From Colias croceus (taxonomy: Eukaryota; Arthropoda; Insecta; Lepidoptera; Pieridae): a stretch of 64,000 bases of DNA. The notes beneath the pieces are model-generated. The model worked only from the letters and a program-made list of their open reading frames with translations. It made no database searches and had not been told where the DNA came from. Made by a program: the position numbers and the translations under genes. Positions 14,001 to 24,371 of this stretch are shown here, piece after piece; the stretch's first letter is position 1, and every line of letters starts with the position of its first letter. Location: positions 5,418,501-5,482,500 of the forward strand of contig NC_059553.1 of assembly GCF_905220415.1 (NCBI RefSeq), given 5' to 3'.

Positions 14001-17000
14001 GGTCAGAAGTGAGTCTTCCATTTTTTTTTAATAATAAAATTATAGAAAAGTAGATATTGTTACTTTAATTTTTCTGTATAAAATACGTAATATGTAATAA
14101 AGAATGAATGAAAGAATGTGTAAATAATAATAAAAAAATTAAAAGTACTAGTCCTTTACATCAGCCTTTCCCAACCTTTTCCAAAGGCGGACCCCTAGCG
14201 CCACCTTACCAGGATCCGTGGACCCTTAGCGCCACCTTATCATGATCCGCGGATCCCCAAAAAAACTTATTGGCATAAGTCAATCTATATTTTTTTTTAC
14301 CCGACTACGGCAAAGCAAAAGGAGGGTTATGATTTTGACAGGCTATGTATGTATGTATGTATGTATGTTCATCTGTTCCCTCGTAACGTCTAAACTACTT
14401 ATCAGAATTTGACAAATGACATATCATTAGAAGCGTCTTAATTGTCCGCTGGTTATAGGCTATATGGGGTTTCACAAAATCTAATGTGGCGTCCTCTATC
14501 GGACAAAACATACAAAGTAAAAAAATAAAATTAAAATTTTGAATATATATATATATATTACTAGCATTTGCTCGTGACTTTACCTGTATTCATGGGCTGA
14601 TTGAATATAATTCACATCTTTTCGTCCATAGCTTCTTTATTAGTTCATCAGTTTAACTTTTGTTGATATTATGCCCCCAAATACACTTTAACACCAAAAT
14701 AGTACAAATAATATAAAGTGAAAAAACTAAAACCCAACTACGACAATAACCGGCGCTGAAAAAGTATAAAACAAGATTTCAGAATACTGAACTGAACAAA
14801 GTTGCTAATGTAGTTGCAAGTAAATGGACACAGTAGACTCTACCAAGATGCCTTCGTTGTAAATTGTCAATAATGTCATACAATACTATTCTGAAGTATG
14901 CAATATTCCACTATGTACGGCGTAGTCACACGTTGTTGAAGTGCTACGGTAGATAGGTATATTATGTAACGTGTGACTACGCCTTTCCAAACATGAAAAT
15001 TTATCTTTACATAGTGGAATATTGCATACTTCAGAATAGTATTGTATGACATTATTGTCAATTTACAACGAAGGCATCTTGGTAGAGTCTACTGTGTCCA
15101 TTTACTTGCAACTACATTAGCAACTTTGTTCAGTTCAGTATTCTGAAATCTTGTTTTATACTTTTTCAGCGCCGGTTATTGTCGTAGTTGGGTTTATGTT
15201 TTTTCACTTTATATTATTAAATTGATTGAATTCTTGCAGTGATTTTCTATGAAATAGCTTAGCCACCCATCACTTGACAAATTATTCCATCTTAAAACTG
15301 AAAAATACCAAGTTCGGCCGTCAGAATATTCTGGTCACTAAGGCTTTCGTAATTTTCGTATTTTCCCATCCGTAGTGTGTCGGGTGGTGTGTGGGCGGCG
15401 GCGTGCAGTCGCGCGGCGTGCGCTGCGCCGAGCCGGCCGGCTGCGACCAGCGACCGCCACACGCCGAGCAAGCTTGCTCTGCTAAGAAACAGTGTGATGC
15501 GCAATGGTTCTCTGGTGAGCAATTACTTCATACTTTTATCTTGTATAAAATAATAATTTACGATTGTTATACTTCTATTTATCTATTTTCCTTATCTAAA
15601 AGTTCTCTTCTTTTTACAACGTTATTAAAATTAAATTTTCGTCTCATTACGCTGGGTAATCTTGCTTCTTTAAGATATCTATAAGTTCTTACTAGATATC
15701 TCTGCAATAAAATATTAACTTACGTTAGAAATTATTTTCAGGAAAATCGTTAACTCAATATGTATAACCGTTTTTTTTTAATGACCTCTTCTGTAATGCC
15801 AATTAAAATATGTGGCTTTCCGTTAATATAGACTTGTTTTAAACTCTTATTTATTTCGTTTAGGTGAATGGTCGCCATGTTCAGCGGAGTGTGGTGGTCG
15901 TCAGATCCGAGGCGTTATCTGTATCGGTGGGAACGGCAGGAGGCTAAGAGATTCCTCTTGTAGAACTCCAAAACCGGAGGCTGAGAGGGAATGTGGGGGA
16001 ACTTGCTCGCCTTCCTGGTATCTCAGCGATTGGGGAGAGGTAAGAATCTATATATAAAAAACTCAAAGGTGACTGATATAGTGATCTATCAACACACATA
16101 TATCGGGCTGAAATTTGGCATGCAGGTAGATGTTAGGACATAGGCATCCGCTAAGAAAGGATTTCCCGAAATTCTTGCGGAAACGGGGAAAAACGGAGAT
16201 GCACGTACAAAGTCGTGGACGGAAGCTAGTCATTTATAAATCAAACAATGATCTCTTTGTTCTATGTGATATCTTGTGTTTTTACGGTACATTTACATCA
16301 AACGAGCGAATGGTCATTCTAACCCCACTATGTAAAATTCTTTTAGTGTAAATAGGCGTAAAACATTCTTTCGTTGTTCTTCTTCTTGTTCTTATACTAA
16401 AAAACACTGAATATGACTTTTCGTTGACACTAAAAGATCACGAAAGAGTGCTCTTGCTTTTGCTCTAGCTGTAGTAGCTCTTTAAACGTTTGATCTAAAT
16501 GTACCGTTACAGGAATCATGATGAAAATATACAAATATACTTAATATAATTAAATGTACACTATAATATACAAAGATTATGTTTCTCTATATATTATCAT
16601 AATTATATGTGTTGGAAATACCATAACATTGACACCTGCGTATAATAAGATAAATGGCTCTATAATCGTATTTAATTATTTTAATTCGAAGCTATTTGAT
16701 ATAATTCAATAAATTTGATACAACGTTTTTCACAAATTGGTAATTGCAAGATAATTATTTTGTATCAATTGGAATGGATTCCGTATAAACTAATGAACTG
16801 TACATAATTTATCATCTATGATAACAATATTTGAATTAATTTGCAAAACAGCAACGCAAGCTTCAAGCTCTCGGCTTTCCGCCAGCGATCTTTTTTAGTT
16901 TCATTAGCATGTTTTTATTATTTGTTTTATTTCTGTATTTCCTTTTAATTGAAATCGATAAATTTGGCTTGCGCTTTTGTGACTCACCACCTTTGACTCA

Positions 17001-19738
17001 CATTTATACTTACAGAAGATTATTTGAAATATACAAGTAGTGTAATTTTATATAATAATTCTTCCCGCCGGCGGCTCCGCCCGCGGTTTCAAAGAAAAAC
17101 TCGCATAGTTCCCGTTCCCGTGGAATTTCTGGGATAAAAACTATTCTTTAATACTCGTGGATAATGTATCTTTCGAATGGTGAAAGAATTTTTAAAATCG
17201 GTCCGGTAGTTTATGAGCCTATTCATTACAATCAAACAAACAAACAAACAAAGTTTTCCTCTTTATATTAGTGAAGACTAAGAATTTATTAACATCATTG
17301 TTATTAAATAGTAAATTGGAGGTGCAAATTTTAATTCCATCTAAGTTTTCCACATGTTTATAGTTTACCATCTAACCAAGTGAAACTTGTGCCACTGTAA
17401 AATAACGAATACTTGATGATAGTACCTACTAGTATAATTTACGTAGTAACTATTTACTAATGTATGATAGTTACTTTTGTACTTATGGGTACTATTTTCT
17501 ATGTTGGTACTTTATAGCATCATTGTTGGAAGACTCTCCACTTAAAAAAAAAAAACTATTCACATACATTTGTAAAATATTACATGCTTATAAGTGTATG
17601 TGGATAACAATTTAAAATAACTTAATATATGATTTTATTTAATAAAATAACAAGTAGGAGATTATCACCATTTTCATTATGACATCATAATTTGAATTGA
17701 TTGACTACGTATAACTAAATAATATGTAGGTATTAAAAATTCAAATTCAAATTCAAAATAAATTTATTTGCTAGAATGCAGTTACAAATCATAGATATTT
17801 CAATTACAATATTATCTGGTATATATTGTAATTGAAATATCTATGAAATATAAATATGAAAAGAAATATATATATAATATATTCTACCCATTGATTGGGT
17901 GTGTAAATATTAAAAAGAAAGTTGATTAGTCTAATTATTTAAATATACACACAATTCAATTTTCAGGCTACATTATCCAATGCATATAGAGGGTAACTTG
18001 GATTAACTAACGCGGGCGAAGCCGCGGGTGGAAAGCTAGTTTAATATATTTTTCGTACCCAGTGCACGGGTCCGTGCGAGGCGGGAGTACAATCCCGCAC
18101 GGTGTGGTGCGCGCGGGGCGGCGCGGCGGGCGCGGGGGGCGCGGCGCGGGACGGGGAGTGCGCCGGCGTGCGCCCGCCCGCGCGCCGCGCCTGCGTGCCC
18201 GCGCGCTGCTCCACACAGCCGGACAGGACTAATGCTGTGCAGGGTGAGTCGTCCCATGTTCCCTTTTTTTTTGACGTGACAACGTCTTATAATTCGATAA
18301 AGCCGGCTGCACGCACGAAAAAACATGACTCATGCGGCGTTACCTCGCTCTGACTCATCTGAGGCGTTCCATGTAAGGCTTGAAGTGCGAGCGAGAGCGC
18401 GGATCGAGCGACAAAGAAGCACAATCGGACGTTGTCACGTTCAACTATCGTCAATAAACCGACTTTACAGACAACCAATTTTTTTTTTTTTTTGGTAACG
18501 GGGAGGAAATCTTCAAAATATACTCTCTTTTTGGGGGAAAAATGTGTGTGGGATTCTTACCCACTAAAACCTCCTCGACGGGCAAACCCAAAGCATGGTA
18601 GCGGGGACTCCGGGATCTCTAGTAGAACGCAGCAGAGCTCCCGCATCTATATGCCAGACTATGTGGCTTCCCTGCCTCATTATTAACTACCCAGAGTGGG
18701 CAGGACAGTCACAGGACCGGGAAGATGTTATAGGCGACCATGTCCCCTAGTGGGGTAAGGGGCAGATGCATTATACATCCGTTTCACTAATCGATTTTCT
18801 TTAGGAACAAGTAGGATCAGCCTTCTGTGTCCTGCCAGATCGAAACATTTTTTTTCTTTGTTTCCACCGGGAATCGAACCCAAGACCCTTCGGTTCTACG
18901 CTCACGCGTCAACCTGTACCAAGGAGGCGGTCATGGTGCAGGAAGAGAACGTTTGTTAAATCGGTAGAATCATATATGCCTGTGGATGCTTCACACAAGA
19001 CAAGATAGAGTTGTTAATGATGTGCTGGGAATAATTTGATGTGAAATAATTGTAAACTCGTGCCAGCTTGTTAAATAGGAAAACACTAGACTAGTAGATA
19101 CTCCCAGTTAAAGAGAAATACTACTGCATGCAAAGACAACTGTCCCTTTTAACGTATTTGCAATGCATTTTCACGTATTTATACAATTGCAAATTAATAT
19201 GTTACAACTACTTACGTTTGAAAAGATTCGTTCGTTAGACAGATCATCTTAAACTTTCAGTTTCAAAGAAGAGCATTGCACAGATACGAATTGGCCGCAT
19301 TTGCACACTGTACGCTATGTACCTAGTATTTATAATAATATTTTTTTTATTAACAATAAACATAATTATACTGTTTCAGATACCCAAAACCGAGTGACCA
19401 GGCACCAGAATCCAAACCCAAAGGTGCAGAATGTGAGGCAGCGAACATATAGCGATGGTAACAATTATTTTTTAAATTTCATAACAAAAATAAAGGAGCG
19501 AAATAGAATTATCGAAAAATAAATACACTTCAACTACCATTTGTGTCTGTTTTTTATGTTTGACCTAATTTGAAACATTAAAAAATACGGAGTGAAAGTA
19601 AATATTTATCTAAAAATTAATATATTTCCAGGAGCCTGTGTGGACAAACTCAGTAACTGCGTGTTGGCGGTACAAGCTCGACTCTGCCATTACCACTACT
19701 ATGGCGACAACTGCTGCCAATCTTGCCATGGACGATAA
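5013..19738 (+). CDS. Gene A: ADAMTS-like secreted matrix protein (spacer, 5 TSRs, PLAC)
   Basis: Spliced gene: 5013-5054 (putative first exon), 11291-11471, 12378-12538, 12610-13152, 13742-14008, 15376-15514, 15864-16039, 18063-18243, 19380-19457, 19632-19738. Phases agree at every junction; the frame is 624 codons plus TAA, of which 610 (from 11291) are firm. Domain order: signal peptide (1-14 and some following residues), ADAMTS spacer (about 15-140), His/Pro-rich linker, five TSRs, basic linker, six-cysteine PLAC (590-624). There is no metalloprotease or zinc-binding HExxH motif, so this is an ADAMTSL glycoprotein, expected to act in the extracellular matrix. Family members of this layout, such as Drosophila loh and vertebrate ADAMTSL4/6, organise fibrillar matrix. 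It is a paralogue of the minus-strand gene at 27668-63735. Whether a longer form starts upstream of the window cannot be seen. Orthology to a named fly gene was not tested. Confidence 0.88.
5055..11290. other. Intron (gene A, before spacer exon)
   Basis: AT-rich with no supported exon on either strand. A short hairpin (GAATAGCTCTT arms, 9761-9796) is present. In gene B the corresponding interval also contains no further exon. Confidence 0.5.
11291..11471 (+). CDS. Gene A exon: ADAMTS spacer, first half
   Basis: Acceptor TTGTTGCCAG, phase 0 in, phase 1 out. Encodes VVGREGVLSS... then LPLGYSYVTTVPAGACRLNV, the typical start of an ADAMTS spacer, with the cysteine pair of the domain. The donor is the weak GTTCGT. 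Gene B exon 34678-34858 has the same length (181 nt), the same phases and about two-thirds identical residues. Confidence 0.93.
12378..12538 (+). CDS. Gene A exon: ADAMTS spacer, second half
   Basis: Acceptor TTGTTCTAG; 161 nt, phase 1 in, phase 0 out with donor GTTAGT. Encodes ALRVTNGSYIVNGEFAVSAP and on to IHQAIDIM, the conserved spacer beta-strand block. The equivalent gene B exon (33109-33269) is also exactly 161 nt. Confidence 0.93.
12610..13152 (+). CDS. Gene A exon: end of spacer, His-rich linker, TSR-a and TSR-b
   Basis: 543 nt, phase 0 both ends. Starts VLYTQPHPNIKYEY (spacer end), then a linker with clustered histidines (HHPMQRHHRHH), then TSR-a with WKILSYTQCSRSCGGG, which carries the C-x-x-S-C-G pattern recognised for O-fucosylation, then TSR-b with WGPCPVCGP. 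Ends DHARGITK before GTATGC. Gene B encodes the same region as two exons split by a 285-nt intron. Confidence 0.94.
13209..13425 (+). mobile_element. tRNA-derived SINE
   Basis: The head resembles a tRNA with an A-box-like TACAGTGGTTGACGCG and B-box GGGTTCGATTCCC (13261-13273), followed by an unrelated body ending near ACGGGGACATGGGACTTC. A second, reverse-oriented copy lies at 18737-18933 with the same head and body, so it is a repeat, not a tRNA gene. Confidence 0.8.
13495..13640 (-). repeat. (TGAA)n and LINE-like 3' tail
   Basis: A short TGAA microsatellite followed by TTCTTTATTGCACAC and the phrase GGTCTTATCGCTGTAAGCGA. The same phrase in the opposite orientation occurs at about 42500-42535, marking a shared dispersed family. 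Confidence 0.5.
13742..14008 (+). CDS. Gene A exon: TSR-b end, linker, TSR-c start
   Basis: Acceptor TTTTCTTTCAG, phase 0 both ends, donor GTGAGT. Encodes ISDQKCPLPMPPNSEPC and CDIPNC, closing TSR-b, then a hydrophilic linker with a conserved TFRDAPA motif shared with gene B, and ends GGWLYTEWSE, the tryptophan pair opening TSR-c. Confidence 0.93.
14290..14520. repeat. Repeat with (TATG)n microsatellite
   Basis: TACCCGACTACGGCAAAGC followed by GGAGGGTTATGATTTTGAC and a TATG run (14345-14367). The block looks like a short dispersed element; only one copy is recognised in the window. Confidence 0.4.
14708..15218. repeat. Long foldback (inverted repeat) element in gene A intron
   Basis: Arms 14708-14917 and 15008-15218 are near-perfect reverse complements over about 210 bases. 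The 90-base loop holds its own inverted repeat (GGCGTAGTCACACGTT at about 14919, AACGTGTGACTACGCC at about 14968). It could be a foldback MITE or a hairpin-RNA source. No ORF inside is credible. Confidence 0.85.
15376..15514 (+). CDS. Gene A exon: TSR-c core
   Basis: Acceptor CCGTAG, phase 0 in, phase 1 out, donor GTGAGC. Encodes CVGWCVGGGVQSRGVRC and four further cysteines to QWFSG. The central CVGWCVGGG lacks the usual C-x-x-S/T-C-G fucosylation pattern, as does gene B (CTGWCVGGG). The exon is much more GC-rich than the flanking introns. Confidence 0.93.
15864..16039 (+). CDS. Gene A exon: TSR-d
   Basis: Acceptor TTTCGTTTAG, phase 1 in, phase 0 out, donor GTAAGA. Encodes GEWSPCSAECGGRQIRGV, VICIGGNGRRLRD, then ECGGTCSPSWYLSDWGE, opening TSR-e. 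The gene B counterpart has one residue fewer in the first cysteine loop. Confidence 0.94.
16047..16235 (+). repeat. Interspersed repeat tail ('gggctgaaatttggcatgcag' family)
   Basis: Contains GGGCTGAAATTTGGCATGCA, AGGCATCCGCTAAGAAAGGA and ends near GTCGTGGACGGAAGCTAGT. These phrases are typical of a dispersed lepidopteran repeat; it begins directly after a gene A exon donor. Confidence 0.5.
17063..17280 (+). repeat. Interspersed repeat tail with (CAAA)n
   Basis: Starts CCCGCCGGCGGCTCCGCCCG, contains ATAGTTCCCGTTCCCGTGG, ATCGGTCCGGTAGTTTATG, a CAAA run and ends TTTATATTAGTGAAGAC. Very similar to the copy at 59119-59346. Confidence 0.7.
17790..17845. repeat. Short perfect hairpin
   Basis: Arms of 22 bases, CATAGATATTTCAATTACAATA and its exact reverse complement, separated by 12 bases, next to an ATTCAA run (17741-17756). 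Probably the end of a dispersed element. Confidence 0.6.
18005..18045 (-). repeat. Reverse repeat tail fragment abutting gene A exon
   Basis: ACGCGGGCGAAGCCGCGGG and GAAAGCTAGT are the reverse complement of the head of the tail family seen at 55036 and 59119. It ends less than 20 bases before the acceptor of the exon at 18063. Confidence 0.55.
18063..18243 (+). CDS. Gene A exon: TSR-e with GC-rich Gly/Ala expansion
   Basis: Acceptor TTTTCGTACCCAG, phase 0 in, phase 1 out, donor GTGAGT. Encodes CTGPCEAGVQSRTVWCARGG followed by an Ala/Gly/Arg stretch and three more cysteines. The central 70 bases are almost pure G and C, giving AGAGGAARDG where gene B has SEAAVNDS. The upstream intron edge is repeat-derived (18005-18045, reverse orientation). 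Confidence 0.9.
18737..18933 (-). mobile_element. tRNA-derived SINE, reverse copy
   Basis: Reverse complement of the SINE at 13209: ends AACCTGTACCAAGGAGGCGG and contains GGGAATCGAACCC, the reversed B box. Lies in the gene A intron after the 18063 exon. Confidence 0.8.
19380..19457 (+). CDS. Gene A exon: basic linker
   Basis: 78 nt, phase 1 both ends; acceptor TACTGTTTCAG, donor GTAACA. Encodes a polar linker (TQNRVTRHQNPNPKVQNV) between the last TSR and PLAC. Little conservation with gene B's 63-nt counterpart, but position and phase match. Confidence 0.85.
19632..19738 (+). CDS. Gene A last exon: PLAC domain and stop
   Basis: Acceptor TATATTTCCAG, phase 1 in. Encodes 35 residues including ACVDKLSNCVLAVQARLC and NCCQSC, the six-cysteine PLAC (protease and lacunin) signature, then HGR and TAA. 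PLAC closes many ADAMTSL, papilin and lacunin proteins. Confidence 0.95.
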
Positions 19739-22597
19739 TCTGGGCAAAGGTATACATTACCTATATTATTTATTTGTAGTTTTTAAATAGTTCAAGAAGA
19801 AGTTTTAAATAGTTAAGAATTTTTAAATAGCTAAAGCTCATTCCTTTCTGAATAGGTAATTATACTATCAAGTCAATAACTCTATTATAGGTACCTTGTG
19901 GCTATATTGGTAACAATAGAAAAAAAATGTTAAAGCTTGTATTAAGTTACCAAAAAGTCGTGAAACTAGTTTTGATAATTCAATAATTATTCTTAAATTA
20001 GCATTAGTAATGCGCACGTGTCTCATGTCAGGTTTTATTTATACAATTCTTAAAATTTTTTAATGGTAAAATACAGAATTGAAGCATCACATTGCTGAAT
20101 ACTGTACAAAATTTTCGAAAAATCTCTTACATTCTATTTATAATACGATGTTAAATTTAAGCTAAATTAACTGCTTTGCCCCAGTTCGGCTATTCTTTAC
20201 CACAGAATTATACTTATTATAATGAAAGCAAGCACCATAACTAACGTGATGTAACAAAGAAAACGGGGCAGAGCTTAACTCCAAGAATATAGTTGAAATA
20301 ATTTATTATTTGCTTACAGGCGCCTCCGGGACAAGCGACTATATGACTCATAGTATTGTGATACAATGGACAATTAGTGAATACATTCTCATAAAAGCAC
20401 TCGAAGTCAAATTTTTCGCATGTATTTCAAAGTAGAGTCGACTCCTATATAGTTGCAATCTTTATTGTATTTCAGTAAGATAGGAATAGTTTTGTGATCT
20501 CCAGTATATAAGTCGAGAAACTTCAGTCAGTTTTTCCTTTCGTGACTCGAGATTGTCACAGCAAAATTGTCATTGCCGTGGTGAATGCTCAAATCACGAA
20601 AGAAATCTCATAGGTGTGAATGGTTCGAAAATTTTTAATAAAAAATATGTACTGATGCACTATATTTTATATTCAATGCACCTTAACAATGTTAAACTTT
20701 AACTTGCCTCAATACTTAACTTGAATCATTACACCGAATTTTCGAATAATATTTAAATTTAGAGATTTTCAAAAATTTGTATTATAATTAGTTTAAGATC
20801 TTCGATTTTAGATTTTAAAGGTAGTCATTTAAATTGTAGGTTATGTGATTATTAGATATAGTCAAACGATAGTATTTCTTATCATGTAATTATAACATAG
20901 AACAGTGTATTTTTGATTTATATTCGCATCCGCAAATATAGTGTGTTCATTATTTATTGTTATTGTAAAATGGCTTAGTTTAAAACTAGTGACTAGAATG
21001 ATTGTCAATACCCTCATGCTTTCATTGTAATACATTTTGACCATTACATAATAATTATTTCATAGAACATTCTAGTGCACGTTAATTTATAGAGAAATAT
21101 GTAAATAGTTATTTTTATGTATAGCGCATTTATTTACTGGCTGTTAAGTATTTATGTTATAGGTTATAGAGCGAGACCGCCATAATTTATACCATCACAA
21201 TTGTTTTATTCAATATAATGTGTCTATACTAATAACGCATATAACAATGTACAAAAATAATAAGCTTTAAAAACTAATCTCTGTGTTTTATTATTATACC
21301 TACAACCCTCTTGTTTCTGACTAAGATAATATAATTGATGTAATATAAATCTTGTAAAGATGCTACTTGAGTTAATCCTACCAACATATAATTGAGGCTT
21401 AAGCATACTAAGAACGTGCCATATTACACGTAAAGATAAAACTACTTACTAAAATATACTATAAGTACAACAAGCAATTAGTACTACGAATGACTTGGTA
21501 TTAATCCACTTTAAAATATAAAAAAAAAACAATGCATCATACTACTATCTTTGTCTATGATCCGCCGGTAGAGTTGGAGTGGTACTCCACAATAAAGCAT
21601 ACCTACGTAAGTAAATAGTAATAAGTAGTAGGCATTGTCAATACTAACACTTTCCCTGCATACAATAATATGTTATAATATGACCTCCATAATCTGCTAT
21701 TACATAGTCAACATCGCTCTGTAACACACAACCATGATAACACCTGCACGCAGTAGAAAAAGCTCTCATAGGTAAGTAAATCATTATTAGATGAAACATT
21801 TAACAACATTAAGTAGGTTTTTTTTTATGTCAGAGCAAGCAAAGGAGCAGGTGGGCCACCTGATGTTAAGTGGTCACCACCGCCCATAGACACTTGTAAC
21901 ACAAGGAGTGTTACAGGTGCTTTGCCGGCCTTTAATGGACAAATACGCTCTTTTCTTGAAGGCCCCAATGTCGTAGTTGTTCGGGAACACCGCAGGTGGC
22001 AGATCGTTCCACAGTTTCACCGTACGCGGAAGGAAGTTGCGGGTGAAGCGGACAGTGGTGGAGCGCCAACCATCCAGATGGTGCGGATGGAACTGGTTTT
22101 TACGGCGTGAGGTCCGGTGGTGGAACTGTGCGGCTGGTAAAAGGTGGAACAATTCCTCAGAGCACTCCCCATAGTAGATTCTGTACAGTATACAGAGAGA
22201 CGCAACGTCTCTCCGCACTGACAGTGGATCGAGCCTATCGGAAAGCCTACGGTCATCGACAATTCGAGCTGCTCGACGTTGGATGCGGTCAAGAGGAAGG
22301 AGTTGATACTGTGGGGCTAGGTATGTTAAAACTCCAAGGAAATTCGTCAGTGTAAAATATTTTACACATTTTTTATTCAGCAGCATTTAACTGAATTCAC
22401 TTTACGAATATTGACGATAGATACATAGTATTTCTAGAGAATTACATTTTATCATGTTAATCAACAGATTAATAGTACAAACATTTATCCTGAACACTTA
22501 CAATTGTAGGTAAGTAACCACTTATTCCATTAGATAATTCTATACAAGGAAAGTAGCGCATTATTTCATGAGCTTACTGAGACATTAGTCTGTTATT
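19739..22597. other. Intergenic region between gene A and gene C
   Basis: Holds the presumed gene A 3' untranslated region, a degenerate LINE end (21818-22345) and otherwise AT-rich DNA without a supported gene. Confidence 0.55.
21818..22345 (-). mobile_element. 5'-truncated LINE (non-LTR retrotransposon) end
   Basis: On the minus strand the frame reads LDRIQRRAARIVDDRRLSDR, LSVRRDVASLCILYRIYYGE, VKLWNDLPPAVFPNNYDIGA, typical of the C-terminal tail of CR1/jockey-like reverse transcriptases. It is followed by a short 3' untranslated part and a poly(A) run (T run at 21818-21826 on the plus strand). Only the last ~150 residues are present, so it is a dead retrocopy. Confidence 0.85.
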
Positions 22598-24050
22598 ATG
22601 ATCAATCAAGAAGAAGGCACAATAAAAATAAACGAAGATAATGGTAAAAAATCACATAGCGTTTTTCAAACATTAAGATTGTTCCTTAATTATGTGACGA
22701 ATATTCTGATGGTGCTCATAGTTTTTATTTGCTTGTTATTTTCGTTACAAACTGGAAATTTTGGAGCCTATGAATGGCATATAGTGTTGTGTGTTTTGGG
22801 TGTAAGTATTGATTTATTATAACTATTTTATATAGTAGGTATAAGTAATCGATAGGTACAATACAGAGGCATTCGATCCCCCATTTTTTATTTTGTGCAT
22901 AGGTACGCTTTTATCATTAAAAATGTATCAATAATCGAGTCCAAATAATACTATAATTATTATATGTCTAATAGTTTTTTTTAATAGCATTTAATTATCA
23001 TAAAAATATATATTCATGAAAGGACCAGTAAACTAGTCTCAACAATGATCATCAATGCATGATCCATCCTTATGTACTCTACAAAAATTAAATGCGCCTA
23101 CTTATCATAGAAAATACGTTTTTATGATTATTTTTATCTCACACATATTATTATTATTATTTACAGTATCAATTACTCATGAGTCAAGGAATACTAGTAA
23201 TATCGAAATATAACTACTGGTCTATGTATCTGACTCGACGACATAGAATTTATTCTCATCTTATTCTACAAGTTCTTAGCATTGTCTTGATTACAATCGG
23301 TTCTGTGTTAATGTTCCAGCAGAAGAAAATTAATTTTAATACAATTCACGGAATTTTGGGTAAGATAATTTTAAATGACCATGACTCATTTCACTAAAAC
23401 AATTATATAACTAGATAGTTACAATCTGGGAGATAATATAGATAAAAAAATTAATTAAAGTAAGTATTTTCACTCAGTTATCTGATTCTTTCAGCTCATG
23501 CCAAACTGATCCTCATATTATTATTAGGTAAAGAATGTCCTGTTGTGTCTACTAAAACAATCCATTCAATTAACATTTTATTTTTTTATTTCAATATCAC
23601 GAAGTTGATTTCTGCAGTTCTGACCGAACAAATATTTTTTTTATTTTCGACATAAAAAGGAAAATGCCTCTACCATTTTGAATTCATCCAAACTGAACTG
23701 CGATAACACATTTCTCGAAAATAGAAAGTTATATGTTAGACTTAACTTCCTTTTCAGCATTATGCGCTCTCATTATGTCCATAATGAGTTCACTGGACGG
23801 GATAATCCTGATGTATGCGAGGAACATAAGTAATTACATAAGCTCGTTTTGGCTTAAATGTGGTCACTATATCCTTGGAGCCGCTGGACTTATATGCTCT
23901 TCAGCAAGTCTTTGTTACGCCTTCAAAAAGGGATCGTTTAGAAAATGGGTCGAAAATGATGACAATGTGTTAATCGCTCTAACCAGCATCTTTACCGTTT
24001 TGGTGTTAGCCGAGTTTGTTATTGCGATGAGAAAAAGATTACGTACTTAA
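22598..24050 (+). CDS. Gene C: cytochrome b561 / CYB561D2-like transmembrane protein
   Basis: Three exons, 22598-22801, 23167-23359 and 23758-24050, with phases 0 and 1 at the introns (donors GTAAGT, GTAAGA; acceptors TTATTTACAG, TTCCTTTTCAG). Product 229 aa, close to the usual size of CYB561D2-type proteins. About six hydrophobic segments are seen. Histidines at 61 (EWHIVLCVLGYQLLMSQG), 99 (RIYSHLILQ), 129 (IHGIL) and 169 (CGHYILG) fit the four heme ligands of the b561 core, one per central helix. Family members pass electrons across membranes to ferric iron or monodehydroascorbate; the substrate here is unknown. Gene D directly downstream is a tandem paralogue with the same intron positions. 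A polyadenylation signal follows at 24064. Confidence 0.85.
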
Positions 24051-24063
24051 TTGATGTTTTTTT

Positions 24064-24069
24064 AATAAA
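24064..24069 (+). terminator. Gene C polyadenylation signal
   Basis: AATAAA 14 bases after the gene C stop codon, and well before the gene D ATG, so the two genes probably have separate transcripts. Confidence 0.5.
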
Positions 24070-24371
24070 TATATGGCAAATACCTTCTACTGATTTTTTT
24101 TTTCGTATGTAATAAAAATACTAAGAAGTTTCGGTATCAGATCCAATGTTACATAGTTTGTACCGATTCATTAATGTAAATCCCAATATTTTAATGATTA
24201 GATTTGAGTCACAGATTTTAGCATTGAATTAATTCTCAATCTAATATAACATTACGATATCCGAAAAGGCGATTCCATCATATCAGGTGAAACCAATGAT
24301 AACGTTCCGATATCTTGACATCGATTTACTTTCAATATATTTCGTGTGTTAAGGACGTCCGTTTTACTAAA

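Noticed and set aside
11291..19738. Active ADAMTS metalloprotease
   Set aside because: No HExxH zinc site or disintegrin region in either gene; the N-terminus of B goes from signal peptide straight to TSR1.
21874..22386. Functional reverse transcriptase gene
   Set aside because: Only the C-terminal tail is present with no polymerase core; a truncated LINE.
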